Shown here: positions 44,266-52,913 of the stretch, one piece after another | Layout: each line of letters opens with the position of its first letter | Position numbering within the stretch: position 1 is the stretch's first letter | Assembly (NCBI RefSeq): GCF_003977755.1 | Contig: NZ_RQWN01000003.1 | Coordinates: forward strand, 558,001 to 622,000 | DNA: 64,000 nt | Direction: 5' to 3' | Source: Haloterrigena salifodinae | Lineage (GTDB): Archaea > Halobacteriota > Halobacteria > Halobacteriales > Natrialbaceae | The notes under the pieces: model-generated | What the model saw: the letters and a program-made list of their open reading frames with translations, nothing else | What the model was told of the DNA's origin: nothing | Database searches by the model: none | Program-made: the position numbers and the translations under genes

Positions 44266-44772
44266 ATGTCGCTCGAGCAGGTGTTCTCGCGGCTGCCGGA
44301 CCCTCGATCGCACGCGTTCCCGGACCACTCGCTGCCTCGCGGTGACCCCGTGTTTCCGATCGCGGTCGCGCGCGAGGAACTGACGGCGGTCCTGGAACTG
44401 TACGAGACGTTTCGGGCCGTGGACCCGACCGGACTCGACGCGAACCCGTTCCTCGAGGCGGCGACGACGCACATGCAACAGACGTTCGGCGTCCCCCGAT
44501 ACCGTCCGGACGAGCAGTTGGCCGACGACATCGCGGCGCTGTTGAACGATTTCTCGGACGACCTCGGCGGCCGTTCGATGGGGGTCGTCGACGCGACGCC
44601 GGCCCACCACCGGACGCTGTACTTCTTTCTGGTCAGCTGTCGAGGCTACTACGGCGCGCCACACATCCGGTTCGAGCCCGACAAGGCCGCCGTCGAGACG
44701 CTGTACGACCTCTACCAGCGGGTGACCGAGCAGGAGGTGTACCTCAAACGGCCGTCGTCGGTCCTCGAGTGA
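44266..44772 (+). CDS. Hypothetical haloarchaeal protein
   Basis: 168 residues from ATG 44266; GTG 44254 is an alternative. It is acidic and helical with no signal or membrane segments: MSLEQVFSRLPDPRSHAFPD at the start, ADDIAALLNDFSDDLGG in the middle, AHHRTLYFFLVSCRGYYGAP later. The composition and third-base bias fit a real halophile gene. I recognise no domain. It precedes a fragment (44811-44921) and a DUF2267 gene. Confidence 0.6.
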   Translation: MSLEQVFSRLPDPRSHAFPDHSLPRGDPVFPIAVAREELTAVLELYETFRAVDPTGLDANPFLEAATTHMQQTFGVPRYRPDEQLADDIAALLNDFSDDLGGRSMGVVDATPAHHRTLYFFLVSCRGYYGAPHIRFEPDKAAVETLYDLYQRVTEQEVYLKRPSSVLE

Positions 44773-44810
44773 CGTCGTTGCCTTCCGTTCGTTCCCAGTC
44801 GCGCGAGTGA

Positions 44811-44921
44811 GACGTCCTCGAACGTGTCGACGACGAGAACGGCGAGCGACTGCGCGAGCGGCTCGCGGAACTCGACTTCGGGGAGGCGCTCGCGCAGTCC
44901 GTCCCCGGCGCTCGGAGCTAG
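44811..44921 (+). pseudogene. Short coding remnant without start codon
   Basis: In-frame 36 residues (VLERVDDENGERLRERLAEL, then DFGEALAQ, ending ARS) to TAG 44919-44921. It has clear coding character but no start codon and no link to the preceding gene. It looks like the C-terminal end of a lost helical protein. It may relate to DUF2267-type repeats, but this is uncertain. Confidence 0.4.
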
Positions 44922-45025
44922 GGCCTCGAGTTCGCGGTCGGCGTCGCAGCGGCCGGCGTCCCGTCGTCGCGGCCCCGGCAGTTGCCGCCCGAAGGGTCAG
45001 GAAGCGAGTGGGCGTGGGGACGCCC

Positions 45026-45442
45026 ATGGAACGGGCAGCCATCGTCGAGACAGTCAGCGACCGCACCGAAGCCGACGACGACGGCGCGACGGACGCCACG
45101 CGAGCCGTCCTCGAGACGCTCGGCGAACGCCTGAGCGCCGATCAGGCCGACGATCTGGCAGCCGAACTGCCCCCGGACCTGAGCGAGCACCTCACCGAGG
45201 GCGAGCCCGGGGAGCAGTTCTCCGAGGAAGCGTTTATCTCGCGGGTCGACCAGCGCATGGAAACGCTCGACGTGACCGGCGAGCGCGCCGCGACCGCGGT
45301 GCTGGCGACGCTCCTCGAGTCGGTCGACGAGGCGGAGCGTTCCGCGGTCGTCGACCAGTTCCAACAGTACGGCTTCGAGACCCTGCTGGGTGAGACCGAC
45401 GTCGACATCGACGTCAGCGAACGCTCGCCTCGAGAGCGATAG
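45026..45442 (+). CDS. DUF2267-domain protein
   Basis: 138 residues from ATG 45026. The helical DUF2267 pattern is seen: ATRAVLETLGERLSADQADDLAAELPPDL, followed by FSEEAFISRVDQRM and VLATLLESVDEAERSAVVDQF. Such proteins are widespread in haloarchaea and actinobacteria but have no assigned function; some bacterial ones are linked to stress or symbiosis operons. It is soluble and acidic. The upstream 100 bases contain a short coding remnant. Confidence 0.82.
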   Translation: MERAAIVETVSDRTEADDDGATDATRAVLETLGERLSADQADDLAAELPPDLSEHLTEGEPGEQFSEEAFISRVDQRMETLDVTGERAATAVLATLLESVDEAERSAVVDQFQQYGFETLLGETDVDIDVSERSPRER

Positions 45443-45779
45443 TGAGTGAGCGTCGTCTCTTGAAGCGTCGAACCGACGGTAACTGGTGTCTCGGAGCGAA
45501 CTGATCAGAGAATCGCCACTCGTTTTCCTCGCGCTGGCAACGAGGAGTTCCACACCCTCCCCAGCCGACTCGTTCGCTCGCTGGCTCACGGCCGTCGGCC
45601 GTTCGCCCGTCCGCTCACTCGCCCTCGCGAGTCGCGTCGCGTCTCGCTACCGCTCGCCGCGACGCAGCGCGCCGATGGTCGAATTGCGATCGATCGCTAC
45701 TCGAGTCGCTACGAGGTCGGTCGAACCCCCGCGAAAAACGAGTCGTCTCGGGTCGTCTCGAGTCGTTCGAACGCCCGGT
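45443..45779. repeat. Intergenic region with putative haloarchaeal interspersed GC-rich repeat
   Basis: 337 bases with no plausible gene. The segment about 45535-45680 (with CACACCCTCCCCAGCCGACT and repeated CGCTCGC/CTCACTCG words) resembles a motif I have seen scattered downstream of genes in haloarchaeal genomes. Only one copy is visible here, so the repeat status is a memory-based guess. The stretch has a strong pyrimidine bias (CTCG runs) different from coding DNA. Confidence 0.35.
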
Positions 45780-46046
45780 TCAGGCCTGGTCGACCTGCTC
45801 GCGGTAGTCTTCGACCTCTTCGATCGCTTCCTCGACCTTGTCCTTGGTGTTGCCGTCGGCCGCCTCGCGGACCTGTCGCAGCGTATTGAGCCGTTCGTCG
45901 AGGATCGCGTGATCGGGCGTCGTGTCGCCCATCACGTAGTCGGCGAACGCGTCGGTGGTCTCGCGGATGTCGTCGCGAACGTCGTCGTCGGCCGATTTGG
46001 CCGCTTCCTCGAGGTCGTCGCGGGCCTGCTGGAGTTGCTCGGTCAT
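45780..46046 (-). CDS. Small helical haloarchaeal protein
   Basis: 88 residues from ATG 46046. It is almost entirely alpha-helical and acidic: MTEQLQQARDDLEEAAKSA, ETTDAFADYV, DERLNTLRQVREAADGNT, VEEAIEEVEDYREQ. This resembles short haloarchaeal coiled-coil proteins of unknown role. No signal or membrane segment. It is divergent from the DUF1508 gene, with a 139-base spacer. Confidence 0.72.
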   Translation of the reverse strand: MTEQLQQARDDLEEAAKSADDDVRDDIRETTDAFADYVMGDTTPDHAILDERLNTLRQVREAADGNTKDKVEEAIEEVEDYREQVDQA

Positions 46047-46185
46047 GGTCGAATCCAAACCGAGATGACCCATAACGGTTGGGCGAGCAATAGCCACGTC
46101 CGCTCGGACTCCGAACGACGCTCGCACGAGTTGATTCCGGGGTATGGAAGGCTATTAGTGGCGACCGACGGTACCTTGCTGGTGA

Positions 46186-46380
46186 ATGACCAGTACGGCG
46201 ACGTTCGAGGTTTTTCAGGACAGGGCGGGTGAGTGGCGGTGGCGTCTCGTCGCCGCGAACGGGAACATCATCGCCGATAGCGGCGAAGGCTACGCGTCTA
46301 AACAGGGGGTCAAGCGAGGCATCAACAGCGTCAAACGGAGCGCGGCCGGAGCGGACGTCCAGTTCGTGACGGACGACTGA
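46186..46380 (+). CDS. DUF1508 / YegP-family small protein (HVO_2922-like)
   Basis: 64 residues. One DUF1508 repeat: FEVFQDRAGEWRWRLVAANG, NIIADSGEGYASKQGVKRGI, then NSVKRSA. Bacterial YegP has two such repeats; the single-repeat dimeric form is typical for haloarchaea. Function unknown. A TATA-like word (CTATTAGTGG) lies near 46153-46160, about 30 bases before ATG, consistent with a leaderless transcript. Confidence 0.9.
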   Translation: MTSTATFEVFQDRAGEWRWRLVAANGNIIADSGEGYASKQGVKRGINSVKRSAAGADVQFVTDD

Positions 46381-46610
46381 GGCGGCGCCGTGGTCGGCGA
46401 ACGGATTCGAAACGTCGTCCCGCCGGGACGACATCCAGACGAGCCATCGGATCCAACACTGACGTTTTCATCACTCTATCTCCAAAACGGCCGAATTTCG
46501 TCGAAGAAGCCCGTGAGACGGGCAGATTTCCGAACGTCGACAAATCCCCGATTCAGCGCGTTCGATGCCTCGAGACTCTCGAAATCGACGGGAAGAGACA
46601 CATCTTGTGC

Positions 46611-46617
46611 CTTATAT
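46611..46617 (+). promoter_or_regulatory. TATA box of the CaCA antiporter gene
   Basis: CTTATAT, 30 bases before the ATG at 46647. The spacing puts the transcription start at or next to the start codon, the normal leaderless layout in haloarchaea, and supports the chosen start of the antiporter. Confidence 0.55.
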
Positions 46618-46646
46618 GGGGGGACGTCCTCGTCATTATTACATAC

Positions 46647-48002
46647 ATGTCGTCTCGGTTACGCCATCCGCTCGTCGCCGTCATCGTTACGCTATTCCTG
46701 ACAGTTCCGTGGATCGGGACGTTCCTTTCCCATGGCGGCTACGGAACCGTTCATCCGAGTGAAAACATCGCGGCCGGTATCGCCGTCCTCGTCGCCGGAA
46801 CCGCGATCCTCGGCGCGGCGTTCCTGCTCGCGTGGGCGGCCGAAACCGCCGAGAAGGACGTCCCGCAGGCGTTCGCCATCGCGGTGCTCGCGGTGCTGGC
46901 CGTGGCCCCCGAGTACGCCGTCGACGCGCTCTACGCCTGGCAGGCCGGCGCCGGCTCCAGCGAAGCGGGCAACCTCGCGGTCGCGAACATGACCGGCGCG
47001 AACCGGATCCTCATCGGGCTTGGCTGGTCGGGGATCGCGCTGTTCAGCATCTACCGCGCGAAGCGTACGGCCGATCCGGCGGTCGAACACCGCTCGGGGG
47101 TCCTCACGGACGCGGTCACGCTGGACCGCGCGATCTCCCTCGAGATCGTGTTCTTGCTCGTCGCGACGGTGTTCGCGTTTCTCGTCCCGCTCGGCGGCGG
47201 GATCGGGATCGTCGATACGCTCGTTCTCGTCGGCCTCTATCTGATCTATCTCCTCGTGATCATCCGGAGCGACGTCGAGGAAACCGAGGAACACGTCGGT
47301 GTGCCCGCGTATTTCCAAGGCTTCCCCAAGATCCCGCGAGTGGCAGTCGTCCTCTTCGGATTCGCGTTTTCGGGGGCGATAATCTTCACTGCAGTGCACC
47401 CGTTTGCGGAAGGGCTCGAGCAGATGGGGCTCCAGTACGGCGTCCCCGAGTTCTTCATGATCCAGTGGCTCGCCCCGCTGGCCTCGGAAAGCCCCGAGTT
47501 GATCGTCGTGGCCTACCTCGTGAACAAAGCGCGGACGACCGCCGGATTCAACGCGCTCATCTCCTCGAAGCTCAATCAGTGGACGCTTCTCATCGGGACG
47601 CTCGCGGTCGTCTACTCGATCTCCGCCGGGCACGTCGGGACGCTCCCGTTCGATTCGAAGCAGGTCGCAGAGATCTGGATCACCGCGGCCCAGAGCTTCT
47701 TCGCGATCGCCATCCTGACGAACTTCGAGATCAGCACCCGCGAGGCGCTCGCGTTGCTCGGACTGTTCGGAACGCAGGTCCTCGCGGAGTTCTACGTCAT
47801 CCGGACGTACTCCGAGCCGGTCGTGACGGACCTCAGCATGAGCGTCCTCTACGGCTACACTGCCGTGTACGTCCTGCTCGGGCTCGCCTTATTCCTCCGG
47901 CGACGCGACAGCGTCCGCGAGCTCCTCGAGCGGACCGTGATAACCACGCGAGCGGCGATCGGTCTCGGGACCGCCCAAGCCCAGAGAGAGCACGCGGACT
48001 GA
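46647..48002 (+). CDS. Sodium/calcium exchanger family (CaCA) membrane antiporter
   Basis: 451 residues from ATG 46647; a 14-codon longer frame covers the TATA box. About 11 hydrophobic segments are arranged in two inverted halves. The alpha-repeat-like segments are AIAVLAVLAVAPEYAVDALY with N-x-T-G-x-N (ANMTGANRIL) and, in the second half, QWLAPLASESPELIVVAYLV with the conserved P-E/S-E pair. These Glu residues bind Ca2+ and Na+ in NCX proteins. It likely exports Ca2+ or another cation against Na+ or H+. It is monocistronic. Confidence 0.88.
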   Translation: MSSRLRHPLVAVIVTLFLTVPWIGTFLSHGGYGTVHPSENIAAGIAVLVAGTAILGAAFLLAWAAETAEKDVPQAFAIAVLAVLAVAPEYAVDALYAWQAGAGSSEAGNLAVANMTGANRILIGLGWSGIALFSIYRAKRTADPAVEHRSGVLTDAVTLDRAISLEIVFLLVATVFAFLVPLGGGIGIVDTLVLVGLYLIYLLVIIRSDVEETEEHVGVPAYFQGFPKIPRVAVVLFGFAFSGAIIFTAVHPFAEGLEQMGLQYGVPEFFMIQWLAPLASESPELIVVAYLVNKARTTAGFNALISSKLNQWTLLIGTLAVVYSISAGHVGTLPFDSKQVAEIWITAAQSFFAIAILTNFEISTREALALLGLFGTQVLAEFYVIRTYSEPVVTDLSMSVLYGYTAVYVLLGLALFLRRRDSVRELLERTVITTRAAIGLGTAQAQREHAD

Positions 48003-48085
48003 GTCTCGTCCGTCGTCGCCTCCGCCCGCGTTCGCGCGTCGCGTAATGCGAGCGCGTAAAGTAGCTCGAGGCCCTGATCCCGTTA

Positions 48086-50152
48086 ATGAGCGACTCCGAT
48101 TCTCGAGGCCCCCTCCAGCCGGATCGTCCCGACGTCGATCGGCCGTTTACGGTCGACGCGCCCTTCGAGCCCGCGGGTGACCAGCCCGAGGCGATCGAGC
48201 AGTTAGCCGAGGGGTTCCGACAGGGGATGGACAGACAGACCCTGCTCGGGGTGACCGGCTCCGGGAAGACGAACACCGTCTCGTGGCTGATCGAGGAAAT
48301 CCAGAAGCCGACGCTGGTGATCGCCCACAACAAGACGCTGGCGGCCCAGCTCTACGAGGAGTTCCGGAACCTGTTCCCCGAGAACGCCGTCGAGTACTTC
48401 GTCTCCTATTACGACTACTACCAACCCGAGGCCTACGTCGAGCAGAGCGACACCTACATCGACAAGGACGCCTCGATCAACGACGAGATCGATCGGCTGC
48501 GCCACTCCGCGACGCGCTCGCTGCTGACCCGCGAGGACGTCATCGTCGTCGCTTCGGTCTCGGCGATCTACGGCCTCGGTGATCCGCGCAACTACGTCGA
48601 CATGTCCCTGCGACTCGAGGTCGGCGAGGAGATCGGCCGCGACGAGCTCTTGAAGCGGCTCGTCGACCTGAACTACGAGCGCAACGACGTCGACTTCACG
48701 CAGGGCACCTTCCGCGTGCGGGGCGACACCGTCGAGATCTACCCGATGTACGGCCGCTACGCCGTCCGCGTGGAGCTCTGGGGCGACGAGATCGACCGCA
48801 TGGTCAAGGTCGACCCACTCGAGGGGAAGACCCAGGGCGACCAGCAGGCCGTCCTCGTCCACCCCGCGGAGCACTACTCGATCCCGGAGACGACTCTCGA
48901 GGAGGCGATGGACGAGATCCGGAACGATCTGGACTCGCGAATCTCTTACTTCGAGCGCACGGGTGACATGATCGCCGCCCAGCGCATCGAGGAGCGGACG
49001 AGCTTCGACCTCGAGATGATGCAGGAGACGGGCTACTGTTCGGGCATCGAGAACTACTCGGTCTACCTGTCGGATCGGGAGTCCGGCGAGGCGCCCTACA
49101 CGCTGCTGGACTACTTTCCGGACGATTTCCTTACCGTCGTCGACGAATCCCACGTCACGCTGCCCCAGGTTCGCGGGCAGTACGCCGGCGACAAGTCGCG
49201 TAAGGACTCGCTGGTCGAGAACGGCTTCCGACTCCCGACGGCCTACGACAACCGGCCGCTCACGTTCGAGGAGTTCCAGGAGAAGACCAACCAGACGCTG
49301 TACGTCTCGGCGACGCCGGGCGACTACGAGCGCGAGGAAAGCGACCAGATCGTCGAACAGATCGTTCGACCCACCCACCTCGTCGACCCCGAGATCGAGG
49401 TCTCGCCGGCCAGCGGCCAGATCGACGACCTGATGGACCGCATCGACGAGCGCATCGAGCGTGACGAACGGACCCTCGTCACCACCCTCACCAAGCGGAT
49501 GGCCGAGGACCTGACCGAGTACTTGGAGGAGGCCGGCGTCGACGTCGCGTACATGCACGACGAGACCGACACCCTCGAGCGCCACGAGATCATCCGCTCG
49601 CTGCGTCTGGGCGAGATCGACGTCCTCGTCGGGATCAACCTCCTGCGGGAGGGGCTGGACATCCCCGAGGTCTCGCTGGTGGCGATTCTCGACGCCGATC
49701 AGGAAGGCTTCCTCCGCAGCGAAACGACGCTCGTCCAGACGATGGGTCGGGCGGCGCGAAACGTCAACGGCGAGGTCGTCCTCTACGCCGACGACCCCTC
49801 GAACGCCATGGAGTCGGCGATCGAGGAAACCCAGCGTCGCCGCCGGATCCAACAGGAGTACAACGAGGAACACGGCTTCGAACCGACGACGATCCAGAAG
49901 GAAGTCGGGGAGACGAACCTCCCCGGCAGCAAGACCGAGACCACGCAGGTCTCGGGCCGCGAGATCGAAGACGAGGAGGAGGCCGAACGCTACGTCGCCG
50001 AACTCGAGGATCGCATGGACGAAGCGGCGAGCAACCTCGAGTTCGAACTGGCGGCGGACATCCGCGACCGGATTCGGGAGGTCCGAGAAGAGTTCGAACT
50101 CGGAGGCAGTGGCGAGGACGAGGGGATCGCGCCGCCGACCGAGGAGTTCTGA
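48086..50152 (+). CDS. uvrB: Excinuclease ABC subunit UvrB
   Basis: 688 residues. Walker A is GVTGSGKT (55-62). The beta-hairpin that clamps DNA is intact ([18 protein letters not shown]), as are DESH-type motif II (VVDESHVT), the helicase motif VI (QTMGRAARN) and the C-terminal UVR domain ([20 protein letters not shown]) that binds UvrA/UvrC. UvrB verifies damage in bacterial-type nucleotide excision repair, which haloarchaea acquired. Length is standard. The low-GC gene that follows starts nine bases after the stop. Confidence 0.97.
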   Translation: MSDSDSRGPLQPDRPDVDRPFTVDAPFEPAGDQPEAIEQLAEGFRQGMDRQTLLGVTGSGKTNTVSWLIEEIQKPTLVIAHNKTLAAQLYEEFRNLFPENAVEYFVSYYDYYQPEAYVEQSDTYIDKDASINDEIDRLRHSATRSLLTREDVIVVASVSAIYGLGDPRNYVDMSLRLEVGEEIGRDELLKRLVDLNYERNDVDFTQGTFRVRGDTVEIYPMYGRYAVRVELWGDEIDRMVKVDPLEGKTQGDQQAVLVHPAEHYSIPETTLEEAMDEIRNDLDSRISYFERTGDMIAAQRIEERTSFDLEMMQETGYCSGIENYSVYLSDRESGEAPYTLLDYFPDDFLTVVDESHVTLPQVRGQYAGDKSRKDSLVENGFRLPTAYDNRPLTFEEFQEKTNQTLYVSATPGDYEREESDQIVEQIVRPTHLVDPEIEVSPASGQIDDLMDRIDERIERDERTLVTTLTKRMAEDLTEYLEEAGVDVAYMHDETDTLERHEIIRSLRLGEIDVLVGINLLREGLDIPEVSLVAILDADQEGFLRSETTLVQTMGRAARNVNGEVVLYADDPSNAMESAIEETQRRRRIQQEYNEEHGFEPTTIQKEVGETNLPGSKTETTQVSGREIEDEEEAERYVAELEDRMDEAASNLEFELAADIRDRIREVREEFELGGSGEDEGIAPPTEEF

Positions 50153-50161
50153 GCAACATCC

Positions 50162-50710
50162 ATGAGCTCTGCATACGATCAGGCATTGTCTCTCGAGCAA
50201 AAGGGCGAGTTAGCCTCGGCGGCGGTGCTCTACACCGACGCGGGATTCTCCAAACTGAATGATGCAGATTTCGAGTTCGGAACGAAGTACCGAGTCGGAT
50301 TCACGACGCTGCTTAGAGCCATCAGCGCAGACGCACGTGCAGGCAACCAGACGCGTGCAACGGCGATTCGTGACGTCGTCGTGACATTGATCGAGCGTGC
50401 TGTCGACGCTGACTCTCGAGCGGACCGAATTCTTCAAGGGCTATATTATGAGTGGATCGGTGACGCCTATTTACTCACCCGCTCCGAACGAACTGCGGAC
50501 TATTACCGAATGGCCCTCGAAACGTACGAGAACCACTCACAGAGTGAGTTCCTCTCGTGGGATATGGAGCAGGAGTTCGACTACGCACACTGGGCAGTGC
50601 AGTCGTACTTATCAGAGAACGGAATAGATATCGCTGAAGAACTTCCCTCTCTGGACTTTCCCTCCCGCATTGAAGCTAAACTCGAATACGCCGAATCGGA
50701 CGAATCGTAA
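50162..50710 (+). CDS. Hypothetical TPR/SNAP-like helical-repeat protein, low-GC island
   Basis: 182 residues. The start MSSAYDQALSLEQKGELASA with AVLYTDAGF is a TPR-like helix pair (A-x-x-x-E-x-G-x-x-x-x-A), and a second possible pair is YYEWIGDAYLLTRSERTADY. No signal or membrane segment. Its codon use and base composition are distinctly AT-richer than uvrB just upstream, suggesting transfer. Downstream, a coding fragment in other frames (to 50820) hints that the gene was once longer. The partner is probably the next gene; the role is unknown, with a toxin-immunity or defence role possible but unproved. Confidence 0.7.
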   Translation: MSSAYDQALSLEQKGELASAAVLYTDAGFSKLNDADFEFGTKYRVGFTTLLRAISADARAGNQTRATAIRDVVVTLIERAVDADSRADRILQGLYYEWIGDAYLLTRSERTADYYRMALETYENHSQSEFLSWDMEQEFDYAHWAVQSYLSENGIDIAEELPSLDFPSRIEAKLEYAESDES

Positions 50711-50820
50711 CGGATCGCTCGAAGAGACGTATTCATCCACCTAACGAAGGGAATGAGATCATTGAAGATGTCGATATCGATGAACAAGCAGAGCCAATTC
50801 CAGAACTGGACACGCCATGA
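50680..50820 (+). pseudogene. Startless coding tail between the two island genes
   Basis: In the frame ending at TGA 50818-50820 the last 25 residues (NEGNEIIEDVDIDEQAEPIP, then ELDTP) look like a genuine acidic protein tail. Stops at 50671 and 50677 and the lack of ATG/GTG exclude an independent gene. The stop overlaps the next ATG (ATGA), the usual coupling signal. It is best read as the shifted C-terminus of the upstream gene or of a lost one. Confidence 0.4.
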
Positions 50821-51245
50821 TCAAATTTGAATTGAAAAATGAATATGGCGGCTGGAAAGTGACCGGTCTACCCGATAGTCTGCGATTCGTGGTGCAGACG
50901 CCGACAAAATCTATTACGTTTAATGCGTCACTTGAGGAACTGCTGCGAGCGTATGGACACATCTACCACGAAAAAGACGGGGTCATCCCTGTGTACACGT
51001 CAACGTTGGAATTCACCTTCCACGACGATACCTGTCGCCTCAGCACCAACGCGCACAGTACGCAAATAGACACATGCGAACTGAGAAACTCTTTCGAAGA
51101 TTTACTCTTAGAAATATTCCAATCGAAAAATGGAAAAGATCCTGGGAGACGTGGCGATCAATTCGAACACGTTTCTACAAAACTTCGAAAGAAGGGGATC
51201 GGATATGATGTTTTCACGCTACATGACTCACTAGTTGATGATTGA
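50817..51245 (+). CDS. Hypothetical protein, low-GC island
   Basis: 142 residues: MIKFELKNEYGGWKVTGLPD, FVVQTPTKSITFNASLEELLRAYG, LEFTFHDDTCRLSTN and a C-terminal helix with FEDLLLEIFQ. It appears to be a small alpha/beta protein and is less acidic than normal for this genome. The AT content is high throughout. No family is recognised. The ATG overlaps the TGA of the preceding coding tail. A pair of unknown genes, one helical-repeat and one small alpha/beta, is reminiscent of immunity-type cassettes, but this is speculation. Confidence 0.65.
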   Translation: MIKFELKNEYGGWKVTGLPDSLRFVVQTPTKSITFNASLEELLRAYGHIYHEKDGVIPVYTSTLEFTFHDDTCRLSTNAHSTQIDTCELRNSFEDLLLEIFQSKNGKDPGRRGDQFEHVSTKLRKKGIGYDVFTLHDSLVDD

Positions 51246-51378
51246 TCTGATATAGGACTGAGTTGTCTAGTTGGGACTTCCGCCGATATTCAACGACAGC
51301 TGTGCGAAATAAATAAAGATACTAATAATGTAACGAAGAAAACACACTCTGATCTCTCTATAGTCTCTATTCGTTGTT

Positions 51379-51493
51379 TAGAGCACGCTAAATCCGAGTT
51401 TCGCCACCCCGAAGACAGGCCCCACAGCAGGTGGAGCGCGACGCCGACGACGGCGGATAGGAATTGTAGATCGTGGCGAACGAGACCGCAGAT
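51379..51493 (-). pseudogene. Decayed 3' end of a second copy of the 10-TM metal exporter gene
   Basis: The 115 bases align with 51627-51741 (3' end of the intact exporter gene) in the same orientation at roughly 80% identity. The peptide AVVGVALHLLW is kept. After it, one base is missing, and the shifted frame then continues GPVFGVAKLGFSVL to its own TAA, matching APVFGMAEFGFGVL of the intact gene. Homology ends near 51493, about 35 codons in. So a diverged homologue was cut here, next to the low-GC island. Confidence 0.85.
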
Positions 51494-51624
51494 AGCCAAC
51501 TCGAGGGCGCGTACGCTGTCAGAGGCTCAGTGTAGTAATTTTTCGTGTGGAGCCGATCCTCGTCTAGCCGACGGTCCGTCTCGTCGGAACGGACCGCGGT
51601 CGCCTCGCGGCGTTCGAGTGACGA

Positions 51625-52848
51625 TCAGAGCACGCCGAACCCGAACTCCGCCATCCCGAAGACGGGCGCCCACAGCAGGTGCAGCGCGACGCCGACGACG
51701 ACCGCGGGCAGGAAGTTGTAGATCGTGGCGACGATCGCCGCTTTGGCGTCGACGGCCAGCAGCGGGAACAGGGCGTCGCCGTCCTGGGCGATCGCGTTGG
51801 CGGTCAGTGCCGAAAACGGCAGGCCGCCCTCGGCGTAGACGCTGGCCAGCAGAATCTGCGGGCCGCAACCCGGAATGAGGCCGACGACGGCGCCGCCGAT
51901 CGGGGCGAGCACCCCGGCCGCCGAGGCGACGGTCGTGACGTCGATCCCCGTCAGGAGGACGGCGTACTCGTAGATGAGGAAGGCCACGAGCACCCAGACG
52001 GTGACGAAACTCGTCTCCATCGCCGCGTGGGTGAGCGTGTCGTACACCGAGCCGAAGGAGTCCCGCGCCCGGGCGATCTCCCCTTCGCCGACGTAGTGGC
52101 GGCCGACCGCGTAGAGGTACAGCGACAGCACCGCGCCGATGATGCCGACGACGGTGAAGAGGCCGTCGAAGCCGAGGCCGGCCGTCAGCGGGACCTCGGG
52201 ACCGCCGCGGAGCAGGTAGAGACTCCCGAGGACGAGCCCCGCGACGGCCGCGATCCACCACAGGACGTGCGCGAGATGGGAGAGCGGGGTGAGAACCCGA
52301 GAGTGTCGATCCGGACCCGCGTCGTGCGCACACGCCGGCGACGGTCCGCCGTAGTCGTGGGCGGGGTTCGGTCCGACGCCGCCGTTGACGACGGTGCCGC
52401 CGTCGGCCATCGCCGGCGAGAGCTTCGCGACGGCGTTGTCGACTCGAGTGACGCCCAGCCCGACGGAGTCGACGAGGTAGCCCGTCGCGACCGACGCCGC
52501 GAAGGCGATGGCGTAGGCGTACAGCGCGGCTTCGGGGGCGAGCGCGAGGATGACGAACGCCGAGTCGCCCGCGGTCGCTCCGAGCGTCGCGACGACGGTC
52601 CCGAAGCTGACCGTGCCGCGGACGTACAGCGGCATGACGACGATCGCGCCGCCGCAGCCGGGGGTCAGCCCGAGGATGCCCCCGAACAGGACCTGGAGCC
52701 GCTCGTTGTCTTCGATCGCCGCGAGCGCGGCGCCGTCGGTTCGGTACTGGATCAGTCCGAACGCAAGCACCGTTACCGCGACGAACGCGCTCACTTGCAC
52801 GTAGCCGTCCCGCAGCGACTCGAGGAGGACGGTCAGCAGTTCGTTCAC
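51625..52848 (-). CDS. Putative 10-TM heavy-metal (manganese/arsenic-type) exporter
   Basis: 407 residues with about 10 hydrophobic segments in two halves. Each half carries the family motif: LTPGCGGAIVVMPLYVRG near 60 and LIPGCGPQILLASVYAEGG near 335. A His-rich soluble loop (about 170-200) lies between halves, with CAHDAGPDRHSR. This fits the ArsP_2-type putative 10TM heavy-metal exporter family, often called putative manganese transporter. The actual metal is unknown. An inverted repeat of DtxR/MntR type precedes the gene (52888-52913), consistent with metal-responsive control. Confidence 0.82.
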   Translation of the reverse strand: MNELLTVLLESLRDGYVQVSAFVAVTVLAFGLIQYRTDGAALAAIEDNERLQVLFGGILGLTPGCGGAIVVMPLYVRGTVSFGTVVATLGATAGDSAFVILALAPEAALYAYAIAFAASVATGYLVDSVGLGVTRVDNAVAKLSPAMADGGTVVNGGVGPNPAHDYGGPSPACAHDAGPDRHSRVLTPLSHLAHVLWWIAAVAGLVLGSLYLLRGGPEVPLTAGLGFDGLFTVVGIIGAVLSLYLYAVGRHYVGEGEIARARDSFGSVYDTLTHAAMETSFVTVWVLVAFLIYEYAVLLTGIDVTTVASAAGVLAPIGGAVVGLIPGCGPQILLASVYAEGGLPFSALTANAIAQDGDALFPLLAVDAKAAIVATIYNFLPAVVVGVALHLLWAPVFGMAEFGFGVL

Positions 52849-52887
52849 GACACCTCACCCGCCGTTTGTGAGGGGACCGACAGAAGA

Positions 52888-52913
52888 TTAGACATCTCTA
52901 AACATAGGTTTAG
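52888..52913 (-). promoter_or_regulatory. Candidate metalloregulator operator before the exporter gene
   Basis: Two overlapping inverted repeats: TTAG-N6-CTAA (52888-52901) and CTAAAC-ATAG-GTTTAG (52898-52913, perfect 6-base arms). They lie 40-65 bases upstream of the exporter start. TTAG/CTAA half-sites are typical of DtxR/MntR-family regulators. No regulator gene is adjacent. Confidence 0.55.

Noticed and set aside
45486-46232. Rightward frame of 248 codons
   Set aside because: It covers an intergenic pyrimidine-rich segment and runs antisense through the small helical protein gene; no protein features.
5945-50152. hel308, hef and uvrB being in one region as a repair island
   Set aside because: They are separated by many unrelated genes, on different strands, and their neighbours are housekeeping genes; no sign of joint control.
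48203-50200. Long leftward frame (665 codons) opposite uvrB
   Set aside because: It is the antisense shadow of a certain gene. High GC suppresses stop codons, and the product has no family features.
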